A stretch of DNA of 64,000 nt, from positions 597,187,335 to 597,251,334 of the forward strand of contig NC_081415.1 in the NCBI RefSeq assembly GCF_030272615.1, written 5' to 3'. The notes below the pieces were generated by a model. The model had not been told where the DNA came from. It was given only the letters and a program-made list of their open reading frames with translations, and searched no databases. The DNA comes from Cryptomeria japonica (lineage: Eukaryota; Streptophyta; Pinopsida; Cupressales; Cupressaceae). A program made the translations under genes and the position numbers. Of this stretch, positions 46,660 through 57,320 are shown one piece after another (the first letter of the stretch is position 1; each line of letters begins with the position of its first letter).

Positions 46660-47606
46660 TCGCTACATCAGATTGTCCAATGATGGAAAAGATTGGAGAT
46701 TGTTGGGATGAGCCTACTGTGGAAACCATCATTGAACTGTTAACAAAATATAAAGAGTTGTTTTCTTGAACATTCATGAAGATGAAGGGTATCAAAGAAG
46801 AGGTGGGGACCATGAAAATACAAGTAAAGGAAGGCACCAAACCAATTCGAAAATGATCATACCATCCAAATCCCAACATGAAGAAGAGAGTTAAGACCGA
46901 ATTGGATAACATGCTAGCAGCCTAAATAATTAAAATAGTGCAAGATTTTGAATGGATAAGCCCAATGGTTATTCAAAATAAAAAGATAGGTGGCATACAG
47001 ATGTGTGTGGACTTTTGGGAGTTTAACAAAGCTTTCCTACATGCTCCTTTCCCCACACCCTTCATTGAAGAAATTCTCGAATCAACTATTGGGAGAGAGA
47101 TTTACTCATTCACTGATGACTTCTTTGGATATTGTTAGGTCTGAATAAGAGACGAAGATGAGCCTAAAACAACCTTTTCTTCAAAATGGGGCTCATTTAT
47201 GTACACGATGATGCCTTTTGGGCTTAAAAATGCTCCAACAATATTCAACCAAATTATGGTAAACACATTTAAAGATTTCATTCATGACTTCAAGGAGGTG
47301 TATCTTAATGATTGGACTATTTATGGATTAGTAAAATACCATGTGAAAGCACTCTGAACAATATTGAAAAAATGTAGAAGCGTGCAAAATTCTTTAAACT
47401 TAAAGTAATGCATTTTTGCAGTCCTCTTTGGCAAACTACTAGGACACATCACCTGTACAAAAGGACTAATGGTGGACCTAATGAAAATTGCACTCATCAT
47501 GAATCTTCCACCCCCAAGGTAGCACCTGGAGTTAAAACATTCCTTGGATATGTCGATTATCATAGGAAATTCATAAAAGGATACACAACAATAGTTGTCC
47601 CACTAG
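46660..47606 (+). pseudogene. Gypsy reverse transcriptase, first part
   Basis: Motifs in order: 'ELLTKYKELFS' (pre-RT), 'WISPMVIQNKKIGGIQMCVDF.EFNKAF' (about 46,955-47,035), 'FTDDFFGY' (47,110, usually F.D.FSGY), 'TTFSSKWGSFMYTMMPFGLKNAP' (47,172-47,235), 'EVYLNDWTIYG' (47,297, the YMDD box, with Asn for the first Asp) and 'FLGYVDYHRKFI' (47,542). The catalytic site is therefore damaged. The copy ends exactly at the LINE insertion; the reading resumes at 55,482. Confidence 0.82.
47591..47606 (+). repeat. Left target-site duplication of the LINE
   Basis: The 16-bp sequence atagttgtcccactag belongs to the gypsy coding frame. It is repeated exactly at 55,466-55,481, immediately after the A-tail of the LINE. 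Confidence 0.95.
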
Positions 47607-47759
47607 GATAAGAAGAGGACTCATGGCGAGCTCATGGCGATTCATGGCCTGGTAGGGCATCATGGAGATTAGGGCACCTAGGTCATTTCAACAATAGGGG
47701 ACGTTCACTGATGGCCATGAAATCAATGTGATTCTATACTCCGCACTCATACCGAATGC

Positions 47760-49535
47760 CCTCAATTACACAAAAGAAGAGAAATCAGACATGGAAATTT
47801 TTTGCCCAGGCCGTAACCTCCAGAAATTTCTCAAGCTTGGACACCCGGGCCAAGAGAGTGGCGATAGGTCCTAATAACATCCCCATCCCAGCCAGGGTTC
47901 AAAAAGCTCTGCACCCAATGCATCTCTGGGTCGTAGCCATGTTGGCCACCAAACTAAGCAGCCTTTCAGGAGCACTCTGAATTTGGATTTCAAAAAACTT
48001 CCTGGCCATCGCCCGCCTCCAGCCTTTGCCCTCAGGGATCGGACATGGAATCAAAAAACCATGGGTAGCAAACTTTTCATCCTTCCTTCTGACTCCAATC
48101 CCATGGTCGTCAGATTTAAATAAAATGCTTTTTTTGCACATTGGTGTGGTATAGGTGGGAACAGCAAAGAAATAATCTTCTGGTGGATGTCTTCCTTCCT
48201 AGGTTTGATCGCAATCAGACCGTTACAGAATGATTTCTTCTTTCTAGAGTGTGTTGACTCTTCTCTAAAGAAAGTAATCACAGAAGGATGCCCATTGTTC
48301 TTTCAAGCCTCGTCCTTCAATTTCATTAATTGGAAACCAGGATTCAATCTAGCGAATCATAGATTTGAGAAATCCCCTGTCTGGTTATCTCTAGTGGGCC
48401 TTCCATCTAAGTTTTGGTACCCGGAGGCTTTGGTAAAAATTGGGGATGCTTTAGGAACCCTAGTTGGTATTGAGGAGGATTTCCTAAAAGGTCTTAAAGG
48501 AGATGTAGCAAACATCTATTGGGAGATTGATCTCCAAAAAGGATTCTAAAGTGCTCTAGAAATCATTTCAGAAATGGGAAGATGGAAGCAAAAAGTGCAA
48601 AGACTGGGCAAGCAAATTCCTGGCAAATGTACTCTCTGAAACCAAATAATCAAGAATAGCTCAATTGCAGCCTCAATGGGTGCTATTCATCTCACACATC
48701 AGTTTCACCTTCGAGCTTCCCTGATTAAGAAAGGACCGAAGCTGGTTAGGGGGCAGGATAATCCTTTGGTTCCATCTGCAGTGGACGCAAACCAGCTCGG
48801 CAGGAAAGCCATTGGCTAGTCTCAAGTCAAAGATCATGTTTCTTCAAGGCCTCCAACCTTTCCAGTGTCTCAGCCACTTCTCACTCCTTGTTCTTCTCCC
48901 CAGCTTAAAGATCCTCTTAGCCAGTTGCTGCCCTCTAGCATAGGTATGATTTCTCCATCCCCTCTTTTTTCCCCTCTCGGTTGTCCTCCTCTTATTCTCT
49001 CCCCTATCCTTAAGTTGCAGCCTCACAAAGCAGTTAGAAGTCTTTTTGGCCAAAAGCAGACTCCTTCCCTTTCCAGAGGAGCTTTTAATATCTTCTCTCA
49101 GCCTTCTTCCAAGGTTCCAAAAAAACAAAAAGTCTCAGATTCAACAAACAGAAATCTCACACCCATCTCAAGAAAACCATTCCCAAACCATTGCACGTTG
49201 CCAAAATCCTGCAAGAAGAGGAGTCCATTTAAAATGATCTTATGGCTGAGTTAGAAGAGGACCATGAGCCTCTTCTACCTAATGGAGAAACCCACTCTCC
49301 CTTATATTTTCCCCCATCTGGGCAAATCCTTAATCTCTCAATGGGTAGCCCAATACCATCTATGTTTTCTCCCATTCCAGCTCCTCAAGATCTGGGCCTT
49401 TCTTTAGATCAAAATGCTAAGAAACTGCTGCAAGATCTAATGATCCAAGATGAGGACCCGGACTCAATTCTAGATACCCCTCTAGCAGTACTGTACTCTC
49501 AGGTCAAAGAAAAAAGAAAGTTAGGCCTTCATTAG
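47760..49535 (+). pseudogene. LINE ORF1 (DUF4283-like)
   Basis: The frame is broken but ordered. A basic N-terminal part (47,756-48,140) is followed by an open segment at 48,187-48,549. That segment carries the DUF4283 features: 'LGLIAIRPLQNDFFFLECV', 'FFQASSFNFINWKPGFN', 'SPVWLSLVGLPSKFWYPEALVKIGDALG' in pieces, and 'YWEIDLQKGF'. After a Pro/Ser-rich linker (48,840-49,240), a further open segment (49,242-49,535) is acidic and Pro-rich. No CCHC knuckle is seen, unlike ORF1 of the other LINE (24,967). The protein should bind LINE RNA. Stops at about 48,115 and 48,549 break it. Confidence 0.72.
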
Positions 49536-49696
49536 ATTCATGAGGGATTGGAAAAACCAGACTTTGGTTTATCCCCTCCTAAGAAAGGTCGTAAATCTCT
49601 TATTGAAGCCAGGATTTTAGATGGTGTTGCTGAAAACCAATCAAAACTTCAAGACCTTTGGAAAGTAGGGAAGGGAAATCCCCTTCCTGAACAACA

Positions 49697-52600
49697 ATGA
49701 AAATCTTATCTTGGAATGTTAGGGGCCTCAATGCCCCTAACAAATAAAGGGTGATCAAAAGGAGGATTCTTTTGGTCAGTGCAAAAATTATTTTTTTACA
49801 AGAAATGAAGCTGGACAATATGCAAGAAGTTGCTTTTGGTAGTGGAATTAGCCCCCATTTCATGACTTCCTCACAAGTGACAGTGGATTCAGATGGGGCT
49901 TCAAGTGGCCTAATGATAATCTGGAAGCCTTCCCAAGTTCAAGTTGTTGGCATTGCTTCAAACAGGAATTGGATCCTGGCAAAAGTATTCCATCTCCAAT
50001 CCAACTCATCTTTCCTTGTCATTAATACTTATGGTCCAGTCTCCCCCATCAACAAATGCCTTTTATGGTCCTCCTTAGATGTAGTCATGTCTTCTCATAC
50101 TAAGGAACAACTCTTTATAGGGGGTGACTTCAATGCTATCAGAAGAACCTCTGATAAAAGGGGAGGATTAATCCGCTTAAGAGGACCTCATCAGGACTTC
50201 AACAACTGGATTGATAGGAATGGTCTGATGGAAATAGATTCAAGTGATTTGTTCATTTGGACAAATAGAAGGAAAGGCTTTAGCAATATTGCCAAAAAAT
50301 TAGATAGATTTTTTTTGGCAAGGTGACTTAAGGAGCTTCCCATTCACCCTTTCATGCTCGGTAATCACCTGTTCAGGATCGGATCATTATCCCATATTGT
50401 TGTCCTTGATTGATAATAATTCAAATTGCAAAGCCCCATTCAGGTTTGAGAACATGTGGATGAAGGACCAAAACTTTCTCTCTTTGATAGAAAACTAGTG
50501 GAAGGAGGTGTCGATGGTAGGCTCAAAACTCTTCTGCTTTAGTGCAAAGTTGAAATTTGTCAAACACAAATTGCTTAAATGGAACTCCCATCATTTCAGA
50601 AACATTTTCTCAACAAAATGTTCGATAGAAGGAAGATTGAAAGCCCTAAATGATAAGATCATTCTGGAAGGTATGGATCTGGAATCCTTTCAACAATAAA
50701 AGATGCAGGATATCTTGTCCAAAGAAGAGATTTTCTAGAAATAGAAATTGAGGGAGAACTAGCTTAGTATGGGAGAAAAAAACACTAAGTTCTTTCATAA
50801 TGTAACAAAGATTAGAAGGAGTAAAAGTTGGATATCAAAACTAGAGTCCAGGGACAACCGGATCATAGAGGATCCTGATGAAATTAAGGAGGAAATCATT
50901 TCTTTCTTTTTCAATCTCCTAAACAACTTTGAAGGTTCTCAGCTACTAGAGGAAGGAAAGATGTTGGATGCTATCCCCAAGATCATCACAGACAAGCAGA
51001 ACCAAAATCTAATTGAGGGTCTAAAGATGGATGAAGTTTTTCAAGCCCTCAATCAACTCCCTTTAGGTAAAGCTCCTGGCTCAGATGGCTTCCCAGTGGA
51101 TTTTTACAAGAAGTGTTGGCATATTTTAGGTCAAGATCTTGTGGCAGCTCTGGAATGCTCAAGGAGATTAGGAAGGCTTCTTAAGGAAGTTAACAACACA
51201 TTCATCATCCTCATCCCTAAGAAGGAGAATGCAGTAAAGCTGGGTGATTTCAAACCCATCTCACTTTGAAACACAGTTTATAAAATCCTCTCAAAAGTCA
51301 TGATGAATAGAATGAAGCCCCTCATGGAACCAATCATATCAGAAGAACAAACAGGGTATGTTGTAGGTTGCTCAATCCTTGATGGAGCCATAATAGCACA
51401 AGAAGCAATCCACACTCTTCAAAGTACTAAAAGACCAGGTATGATGATTAAAGTAGATATTTCAAAGGCTTATGATAGTGTAGATTGGTGCTTCCTCTGC
51501 AAGGTTATGCAAGCCTTTGGTTTTGCAAAGCAGTGGATCGATTGGGTCTTTGATTGCATCTCCACCCCGAAATTTTCAATCTTGGTAAATGGGAAACCAG
51601 AAGGCTTTTTTTCCTCCACAAGCGGAATTAGATAAGGAGATCCTATCTCTCCTTTTCTCTACATTATAATGGGGGATATTTTGGGCAGAACAATAAAAAG
51701 AAGCCACATGAACAATCTTTTAGAGGGTATCAAGGTAACTAGAAACTTTTCAGTCACACACCAGCAGTTTGCAGATGATAATCTCCTCTTGGGGGAAGCA
51801 AAAATCAAAGAGGCTTCCCACCTTAAACAAATTCTAGACACCTTTGGGAAAGCCTCGGGCCAAATAAGGAATAAGGACAAATCCAAGGTCTACTTCTTTT
51901 CTACCTCTAGACAATTGCAGTCTAAAATACTTTCAATTCTGGATTGTAGTGAAGGATCCCTCCCTTGTATCCATTTGGGAATCCCAATTGATCATGACAC
52001 TGGGAATGCTAGATTGTGGGATCCTCTTAAACTAAAAATGGATTAGATTTCAAACTCCTGGAAAGGGAAATGGCTGTCCTGGGCGGGCAGACTTGTTATG
52101 ATCCAAGCACTATTAGCGGCCCTGCCCATCTATCTTCTATCCATCCTATCTCTCACAGCAAGTGCAAATGCCTTTCTTATTAAGAAAATGAGGAATTTCT
52201 TTTGGCAAAACTCAGAGGAGAAACACATAATAGCTCTAATTGTATGGGAAAAAATAATCAAGCCTAAAGTCCTGGGGGGTTTAGGCCTTAAGGATCTCAA
52301 ATTGCAAAATAAAGCTCTACGGGCCAAACTAGTATGGAAGTTCATCAAGAATCCTAACATTACATGGGCTAAAATGCTAGCCACTAAATATTTACCAAAC
52401 CATGAGCCAACCAATCTTCTTCGAGCAAACTCATTTCCCAAGGGCTCTAAAACGTGGAATTTTTTAATTTCCTGCAGAAACCTGATATCAGAACAAGTCT
52501 CATGGGATATCTAAGATGGAGCTTCAAGCCTCTTTTGGTAAGACTCCTGGGGTAGCTACCCTCCCATAGCTAATTCACTCAACATTCCAGCAATAGAAAA

Positions 52601-53879
52601 CTGGCTTAAGCACCATTGGGGTGTCAGAGTTAGAGATTACATGGTTTTTTATGGTTCACCTGGTTCTCAAAGTTGGAGATGGAAATCATTGGAAGGAGTT
52701 CCTACTGCAAGGAATGATATAGACCAACTCAAAGAACTCTTAAAAGCTAGAAATTTTAATCTGAGAAGAGGGAATGACTCTTTAATTTGGGCTTCTTCCA
52801 AAACAAGGCTCTACAATCCTAGAGATGGTTACAGAGTACTGGTTAACAATGTTGCTCAGGATCAACTGGATTTCCCCAAGAAGTTGTTTTGGAGCTCTAA
52901 AGTTATCCCTAAGGTAGGGATCTTTGCATGGCTAGCTTATCAAAGGAAGATCTTAACTACGAAAAAATTCACAAAAATGGGGTTCGCAGGACCCTCTAGG
53001 TGCATCATGTGCAAAGCTCAATCAGAGACAGTGGACCATCTGCTACTCTCCTATCCCTTTGCGTTCAAATGTTGATGATGGCTCTGTGCTAAACTTGGCC
53101 TGATCATAGCCCTCCCAAACGAAATCAAATCCCTGTTTCAAAGCTGGCCTATCCCAACCAAGGAGTCCACCCTAAGTTCAATCATGGAATTGTCCCCTTC
53201 AAGTCTAGTCTGGGAAATATTGAAGGAGAGGAATCGCAGGCTATTTGACAACAAATTCAGAAGAATAGAAACAATCTTGAACTCAATTGAATCGATTATT
53301 GTGGATTCAGTTAACTGCAAGTTAGCCTTCTCTTTAGGTCCGCCAAAAGTTTTCTCATCTTGGGATGAAAGCATAAGGAAAAACTGGCATGGGATCAGGA
53401 TTCCCCCCTCTCTTGGGCAAAAAGACAATAGGAGAGAGACTGTTATCTAGTCTCCTCCAAAGCCTGGTTGGATAAAACTAAATTTTGATGGCGCCACAAG
53501 AGGCAACCCGGGCCCTTCAGGCATAGGATATGTAATTAGAGATCACACAAGAGCAATCCTTGGGAAAGTGGCAAAGTTGATCCCCCCAGACACAAAAAAC
53601 ATAGCAGAGTTCAAAGCTCTACAACTCGGACTGAGAGATTGCATTAACCATGGTTTTAATAACATCTTAGTGGAGGGCGACTCAGAGATTGCAATTAATG
53701 CCATCAAGAGGAAAATCACTCCAAATTGGAGACTACAAGGAATTCTAGAAAGCATAGTCACAAGCCTAGACAGGATCAACAATTATGAAGCTAAACATAT
53801 CTACAGAGAAGCAAACTCAGAGGCAGATGTTCTTTCGAAATTATCCGCTAAAGGATCCTATCTCCACAGTTGGGATTAG
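49697..53879 (+). pseudogene. LINE ORF2 (endonuclease, RT, RNase H)
   Basis: The Met at 49,697 opens 'MKILSWNVRGLN', the classic endonuclease start. Next come 'FLQEMKL', 'FIGGDFNAIRR', 'FIWTNRR' and 'SGSDHYPI'. RT follows: 'APGSDGFPVDFY' (51,072), 'FIILIPKKE' (51,200), 'SEEQTGYVVG' (51,339), 'MIKVDISKAYDSVDW' (51,446), 'GDPISPFLY' (51,638) and FADD (51,768-51,779). The zinc region has 'CIMCKAQSETVDHLLL' (53,002). RNase H has 'LNFDGATRGNPGPSGIG' (53,480), 'EFKALQLGL' and 'VEGDSEIAI'. Stops lie at about 49,745, 51,268, 51,634 and 52,044. All catalytic residues I can read are present. Confidence 0.92.
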
Positions 53880-54207
53880 GGGTATCTTCTTGTTTCTCAT
53901 ACTGACCATTGCAATTGACAGGCTAGGGTCCCAGAGGTTCAATCAGATGCGAGAATCCCTTCAGGATCTTGCAGAAGTATCTTGTCATTTTGCTATACGG
54001 TTAACATTAAATTTAACCCTGGCGGCTAAGCTTAATGGTCATATTAATTCAAATTTAATCCTACCTTTCTTAGGAGGGTGGGCCCGCAGTTAAGCACGTC
54101 ATCTAGGCCGTAGTCATGACTTATGCCTTCTCCTATCTTCCTCTCAAGATAGCTGACAAATTGTCAAATCAATTTAAGGTCTGCGTGGCCCATCTGGGAG
54201 AGTTGGC
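53880..54207 (+). other. Region between ORF2 and the third frame
   Basis: An open reading in another frame (53,785-54,093) overlaps the end of RNase H. It continues Leu-rich sequence without a recognisable domain, so it may be a frameshifted C-terminal extension of ORF2. The segment is unusual because plant LINEs normally end soon after RNase H. Confidence 0.4.
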
Positions 54208-55182
54208 ATGACAAGGACAAACATCCTTCGCCACCTTTGCTGGCAAATTTATTGCAAACCCGACCCTCATTATTCGGCTTTAAACAGTGTGCCATCCTTC
54301 TTCTTCGCATTTGTTTTCTATATTATGTGTTCATTCCCATCTCTCTGCCTTTTTATCTCGGAGTCCATTTCCTCCTCTATTGATCAGCCTGCATTGCAAT
54401 CTGTGGCGTTCGATCCCCCTTTTGGTTTCATCATGAGCGTATATCCCAGACCCACTTGCTGTTTTGGAGCAGACACTCCAATCTCTCTCTCGGCGTCAAC
54501 GCGTCAAGTCTCTTTCAGGAAAATTACAGACTTAAGGCTCAAGCGCATCCTCCTCTTCTCAGATTTCCCCCTCATTTTGGCAATGAAGATGATCTTGGGC
54601 AGCGGACACCTGAACAGAGATGAATATCCTCGGGACAACACCAACATTTCCTCAAGGTTCGTTGCCTCCCTGCTAGACCTAAAACTCACCAAGCAGACAG
54701 TTTGGTCCCTCACCAAGAAGCTTTTCCCTGAGGAGGTCACTCAAGAGCTCCAGGAAATTCTAAACAAAGCAATTCATGACTCTGGGGCCCCTTGGCCAGG
54801 GGATAGAATCCTCTTCAACGCTCATGGAGAATTAATTAATTATTATCCCTTCCTGCTTGACCTGAAAGGGAAAGACCTAGATAGACATAGAGTTTTTGTG
54901 GGTGTTGGTCTTGGCTACCTAAAATGGTGGTTTCTAGGAGAGAACTCAGACGACCTGGGAAGGGAGGAGGACCTTATTCAGTTTGCTAGACTCAATGGTA
55001 TTTTGCCTCCGAAACCAGAAGATGAAAACCCTATTTTGGAACAGGCTCGCAAGGGTCGTGCTCGCAGGGGTCGTCGCGGGTCTGGAAATGGTTGTAGTAG
55101 AGGTCGCCCACCGAGTAGAGGCTATGGACGCGCGAGGAAGGAGAAACTATCATCTGAAGCTCAAAAGGAAAATGCAAGCTAG
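54208..55182 (+). CDS. Third LINE open frame, unknown, RG-rich tail
   Basis: The frame is open for 324 codons. The first 125 residues contain a hydrophobic stretch (residues 28-52) and may be non-coding leader; a likelier start is the Met at 54,583 ('MKMILGSGHLNRDE'), giving 200 codons. After it come a charged region ('LTKQTVWSLTKKLFPEEVTQELQEIL'-type residues, about 54,680-54,760), a globular part ('YYPFLLDLKGKDLDRHRVFVG', then 'LGYLKWWFLGENSDDLG') and an acidic stretch ('PPKPEDENP'). The tail is Arg/Gly-rich (55,045-55,140) with several RG repeats, a typical RNA-binding composition. I do not recognise the family. It lies inside the LINE target duplication, so it moves with the element or was captured by it. 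Confidence 0.55.
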   Translation: MTRTNILRHLCWQIYCKPDPHYSALNSVPSFFFAFVFYIMCSFPSLCLFISESISSSIDQPALQSVAFDPPFGFIMSVYPRPTCCFGADTPISLSASTRQVSFRKITDLRLKRILLFSDFPLILAMKMILGSGHLNRDEYPRDNTNISSRFVASLLDLKLTKQTVWSLTKKLFPEEVTQELQEILNKAIHDSGAPWPGDRILFNAHGELINYYPFLLDLKGKDLDRHRVFVGVGLGYLKWWFLGENSDDLGREEDLIQFARLNGILPPKPEDENPILEQARKGRARRGRRGSGNGCSRGRPPSRGYGRARKEKLSSEAQKENAS

Positions 55183-55465
55183 GCCCCTCTAGCTACCTTA
55201 TGTTTTTTGTTATGTCTCTCGAGCGGTTTTTTTTATTACTTCATTATAATCTCTATTAATAGGGCAATAAGATTCTGCCATTTAGACTTTAAATTCTTGT
55301 TTTAAAGGGTTTCCTCAGACTTTCATATGGAATGCTTTCTTGTATTCCTTCTTTTCTAATAGAAGGAATTTGGATGCATCTTTTTGAACTCTACTAAAAA
55401 CTATTGCTCTGTAAATTCTATATATTTTAATATAATCTGGCTTTGCCTTTACCAATCAAAAAAAA

Positions 55466-55481
55466 ATAGTTGTCCCACTAG
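55466..55481 (+). repeat. Right target-site duplication of the LINE
   Basis: Exact copy of 47,591-47,606. The gypsy frame continues directly from it. Confidence 0.95.
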
Positions 55482-57310
55482 AAGAATTGTTGAAAACCCT
55501 AAAAATAAACAAATCGATAGAATGAAATCCTGAATGTCAATAGTACTTTGATACCCTAAGAAATAGATAACAAAATCCATATTCTAATATTTCATGTACA
55601 TGTAGATGCCTCTGGCATAACAATAAGCGTCATATTATCTCAATCCAGGAGAAACAAGGACCACCCGATAGCCTTTACTAGTAGAAAACTATCCAAAGTA
55701 GAAAGGAATTACACCACTACGGAAAGAGAAACTCTAGCTATGGTCTACACCTTGCATAATTTTTGAAACTACTTTCTATCTACTCCCTTCAGTTTCTACA
55801 TTGACTATGAACCCTCTAAATTCCTTCTAAACAAATCGGTGATACATGGAAGAATATGTAGATGGCTCATGTTGTTCCAAGAATTCAATTTCAACATCAT
55901 GATTAAGTCCAAAAGAAACAACCAAGGCCCGAATTACAGATCTAGAATTGATATCGGAGAAGATCTTGAGGATATTGATGAGGAAGACTTATTGAGAACA
56001 TACCTATTTCAAATTACATTGATACTTCTAAGAATTTCATGATGTAGCAAAAGTCCTTTCAACCAGAAAGTTTCCCTCAAATATGTGTACTCATGATAAA
56101 CAACTATTATTATGGAAGTCCTTTCATTTTACATTGATTGATGAAGCATTATATAAAAGAGGACGGGATGATATACTATGAAGAGTAGTCTACACACATG
56201 AAAGAGAAAAAATTCTAAGATTATATGAAGGAATAGAAAGGGGACATTGCAATGGCGACACTACCATCCGAAAAATTCTACTTGTCGGATTATGGTGGCC
56301 AACTATATATAAACTGCATGAAATATAACAAATAATGTGATATCCGCTAGAGAACAGGATGACTTACAACCCTAGATGAGATGCCCCTATGACCAGTTCT
56401 TGTATACAATCCATTTGAGAGGTGGGCAATTGATTTCATTGGACCAATTGACCCTCAAGCTAAAGCATCCAAAGCAAGATTCCTTATCTCTGGAGTAGAC
56501 TACTTAAATAAATGGACAAAATATGAACCAACTAAGGAATATATAACATACACAATAGCTAAATTCATCTACTAGACCTTAATCACTTGATTTGGTTGCC
56601 CCAAAGTAGAACAAGTGACCAAAGAAAATATTTTTTCAAAAAAACTATCAAGGAGCTCTTGAATAACTTCATGATTACACATATCCGGAGTACCCCTACC
56701 ATCTGCAAGCTAACGGAGCTAGCAAAGCCTTAAAAATTTCTTAGTATCCACTCTAACCAAATGTGCAATGCAAATAGGACAGACTAGAACATTAAAATAC
56801 CAACAATACTTTGGGCTTTCTAGACTACTTATAAATGAGGGACAACGCGTTCACCTTTTGAACTAATCTATGATCTAGAAGCTACATTGCTTATCAATTT
56901 CATTATTAACAATCTTCAGACAATACTCCCTCTCTAACTCATAGAGGATGAACCAATTAAATAAAGTCTCGCCAAATTAGACAAACTAGAGGAAGATAGG
57001 AAAACTCTAGAAGGTCACCTCATAATAGAAAGAAGAAGACAAAGCCTGGCATGATTGGAATCTGATGATGAAACAATTCAATCTTAGAGATACAATCCTT
57101 CTCTACAATAGAAATTCAAGAAATAGGGAAAACTCAAAGTTTGATGGCTTGGGCCTTACTGAATCAATGATATTTTGGAATCTAGAGCAATCCAACTAGA
57201 GACGCTATAAGGGAAAGTCTTGCAATGCTATGTTAATGGAGCTAGACTCAAACACTATCATCGGGATATAGGAAAAAAGAGTGGTTGACTTGAGGACAAG
57301 TCAAGGTTTT
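55482..57310 (+). pseudogene. Gypsy RNase H and integrase
   Basis: RNase H: the 'TTTERETLAMVYTLHNF' motif (55,710-55,760), then 'FLLNKSVIHGRICRWLMLFQEFNFNI' in segments (55,820-55,900) with 'SKRNNQG'. Integrase: 'RGHCNGDTTIRKILL.GLWWPT' (about 56,235-56,305), the zinc-binding lead, followed by 'FERWAIDFIGPI' (56,410-56,445) with the first catalytic Asp. Near 56,860 'SPFELIYDLEA', the conserved C-terminal motif, is readable, and 'LAKLDKLEEDR' follows. Stops occur every few dozen codons. The enzyme would insert the element; this copy is inactive. Confidence 0.78.
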
Positions 57311-57320
57311 GTCAAGGGGA

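Larger units (their letters stand above)
47607..55465 (+). mobile_element. L1-type LINE (7.9 kb), apparently full length
   Basis: The LINE is bounded by the 16-bp target duplication and ends in an A-run (55,458-55,465). It contains ORF1 (about 47,750-49,530), ORF2 (49,697-53,879: endonuclease, RT, zinc-binding region, RNase H) and a third open frame (54,208-55,182) between RNase H and the tail. About 150 bp before the coding region look like the 5' end. It is younger than the gypsy element that holds it. Confidence 0.93.
46058..57320 (+). mobile_element. Ty3/gypsy element interrupted by a LINE
   Basis: Gypsy pieces on the plus strand come in order: a gag/protease-region relic (46,060-46,330), RT (46,660-47,606), RNase H (55,482-55,940) and integrase (56,240-57,250). 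A LINE (47,607-55,465) sits between RT and RNase H. The likely polypurine tract aagggga ends at 57,320, followed by a possible 3' LTR starting TGATGTTGATTGG at 57,321. No 5' LTR is recognised. Stops are frequent throughout. Confidence 0.78.
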
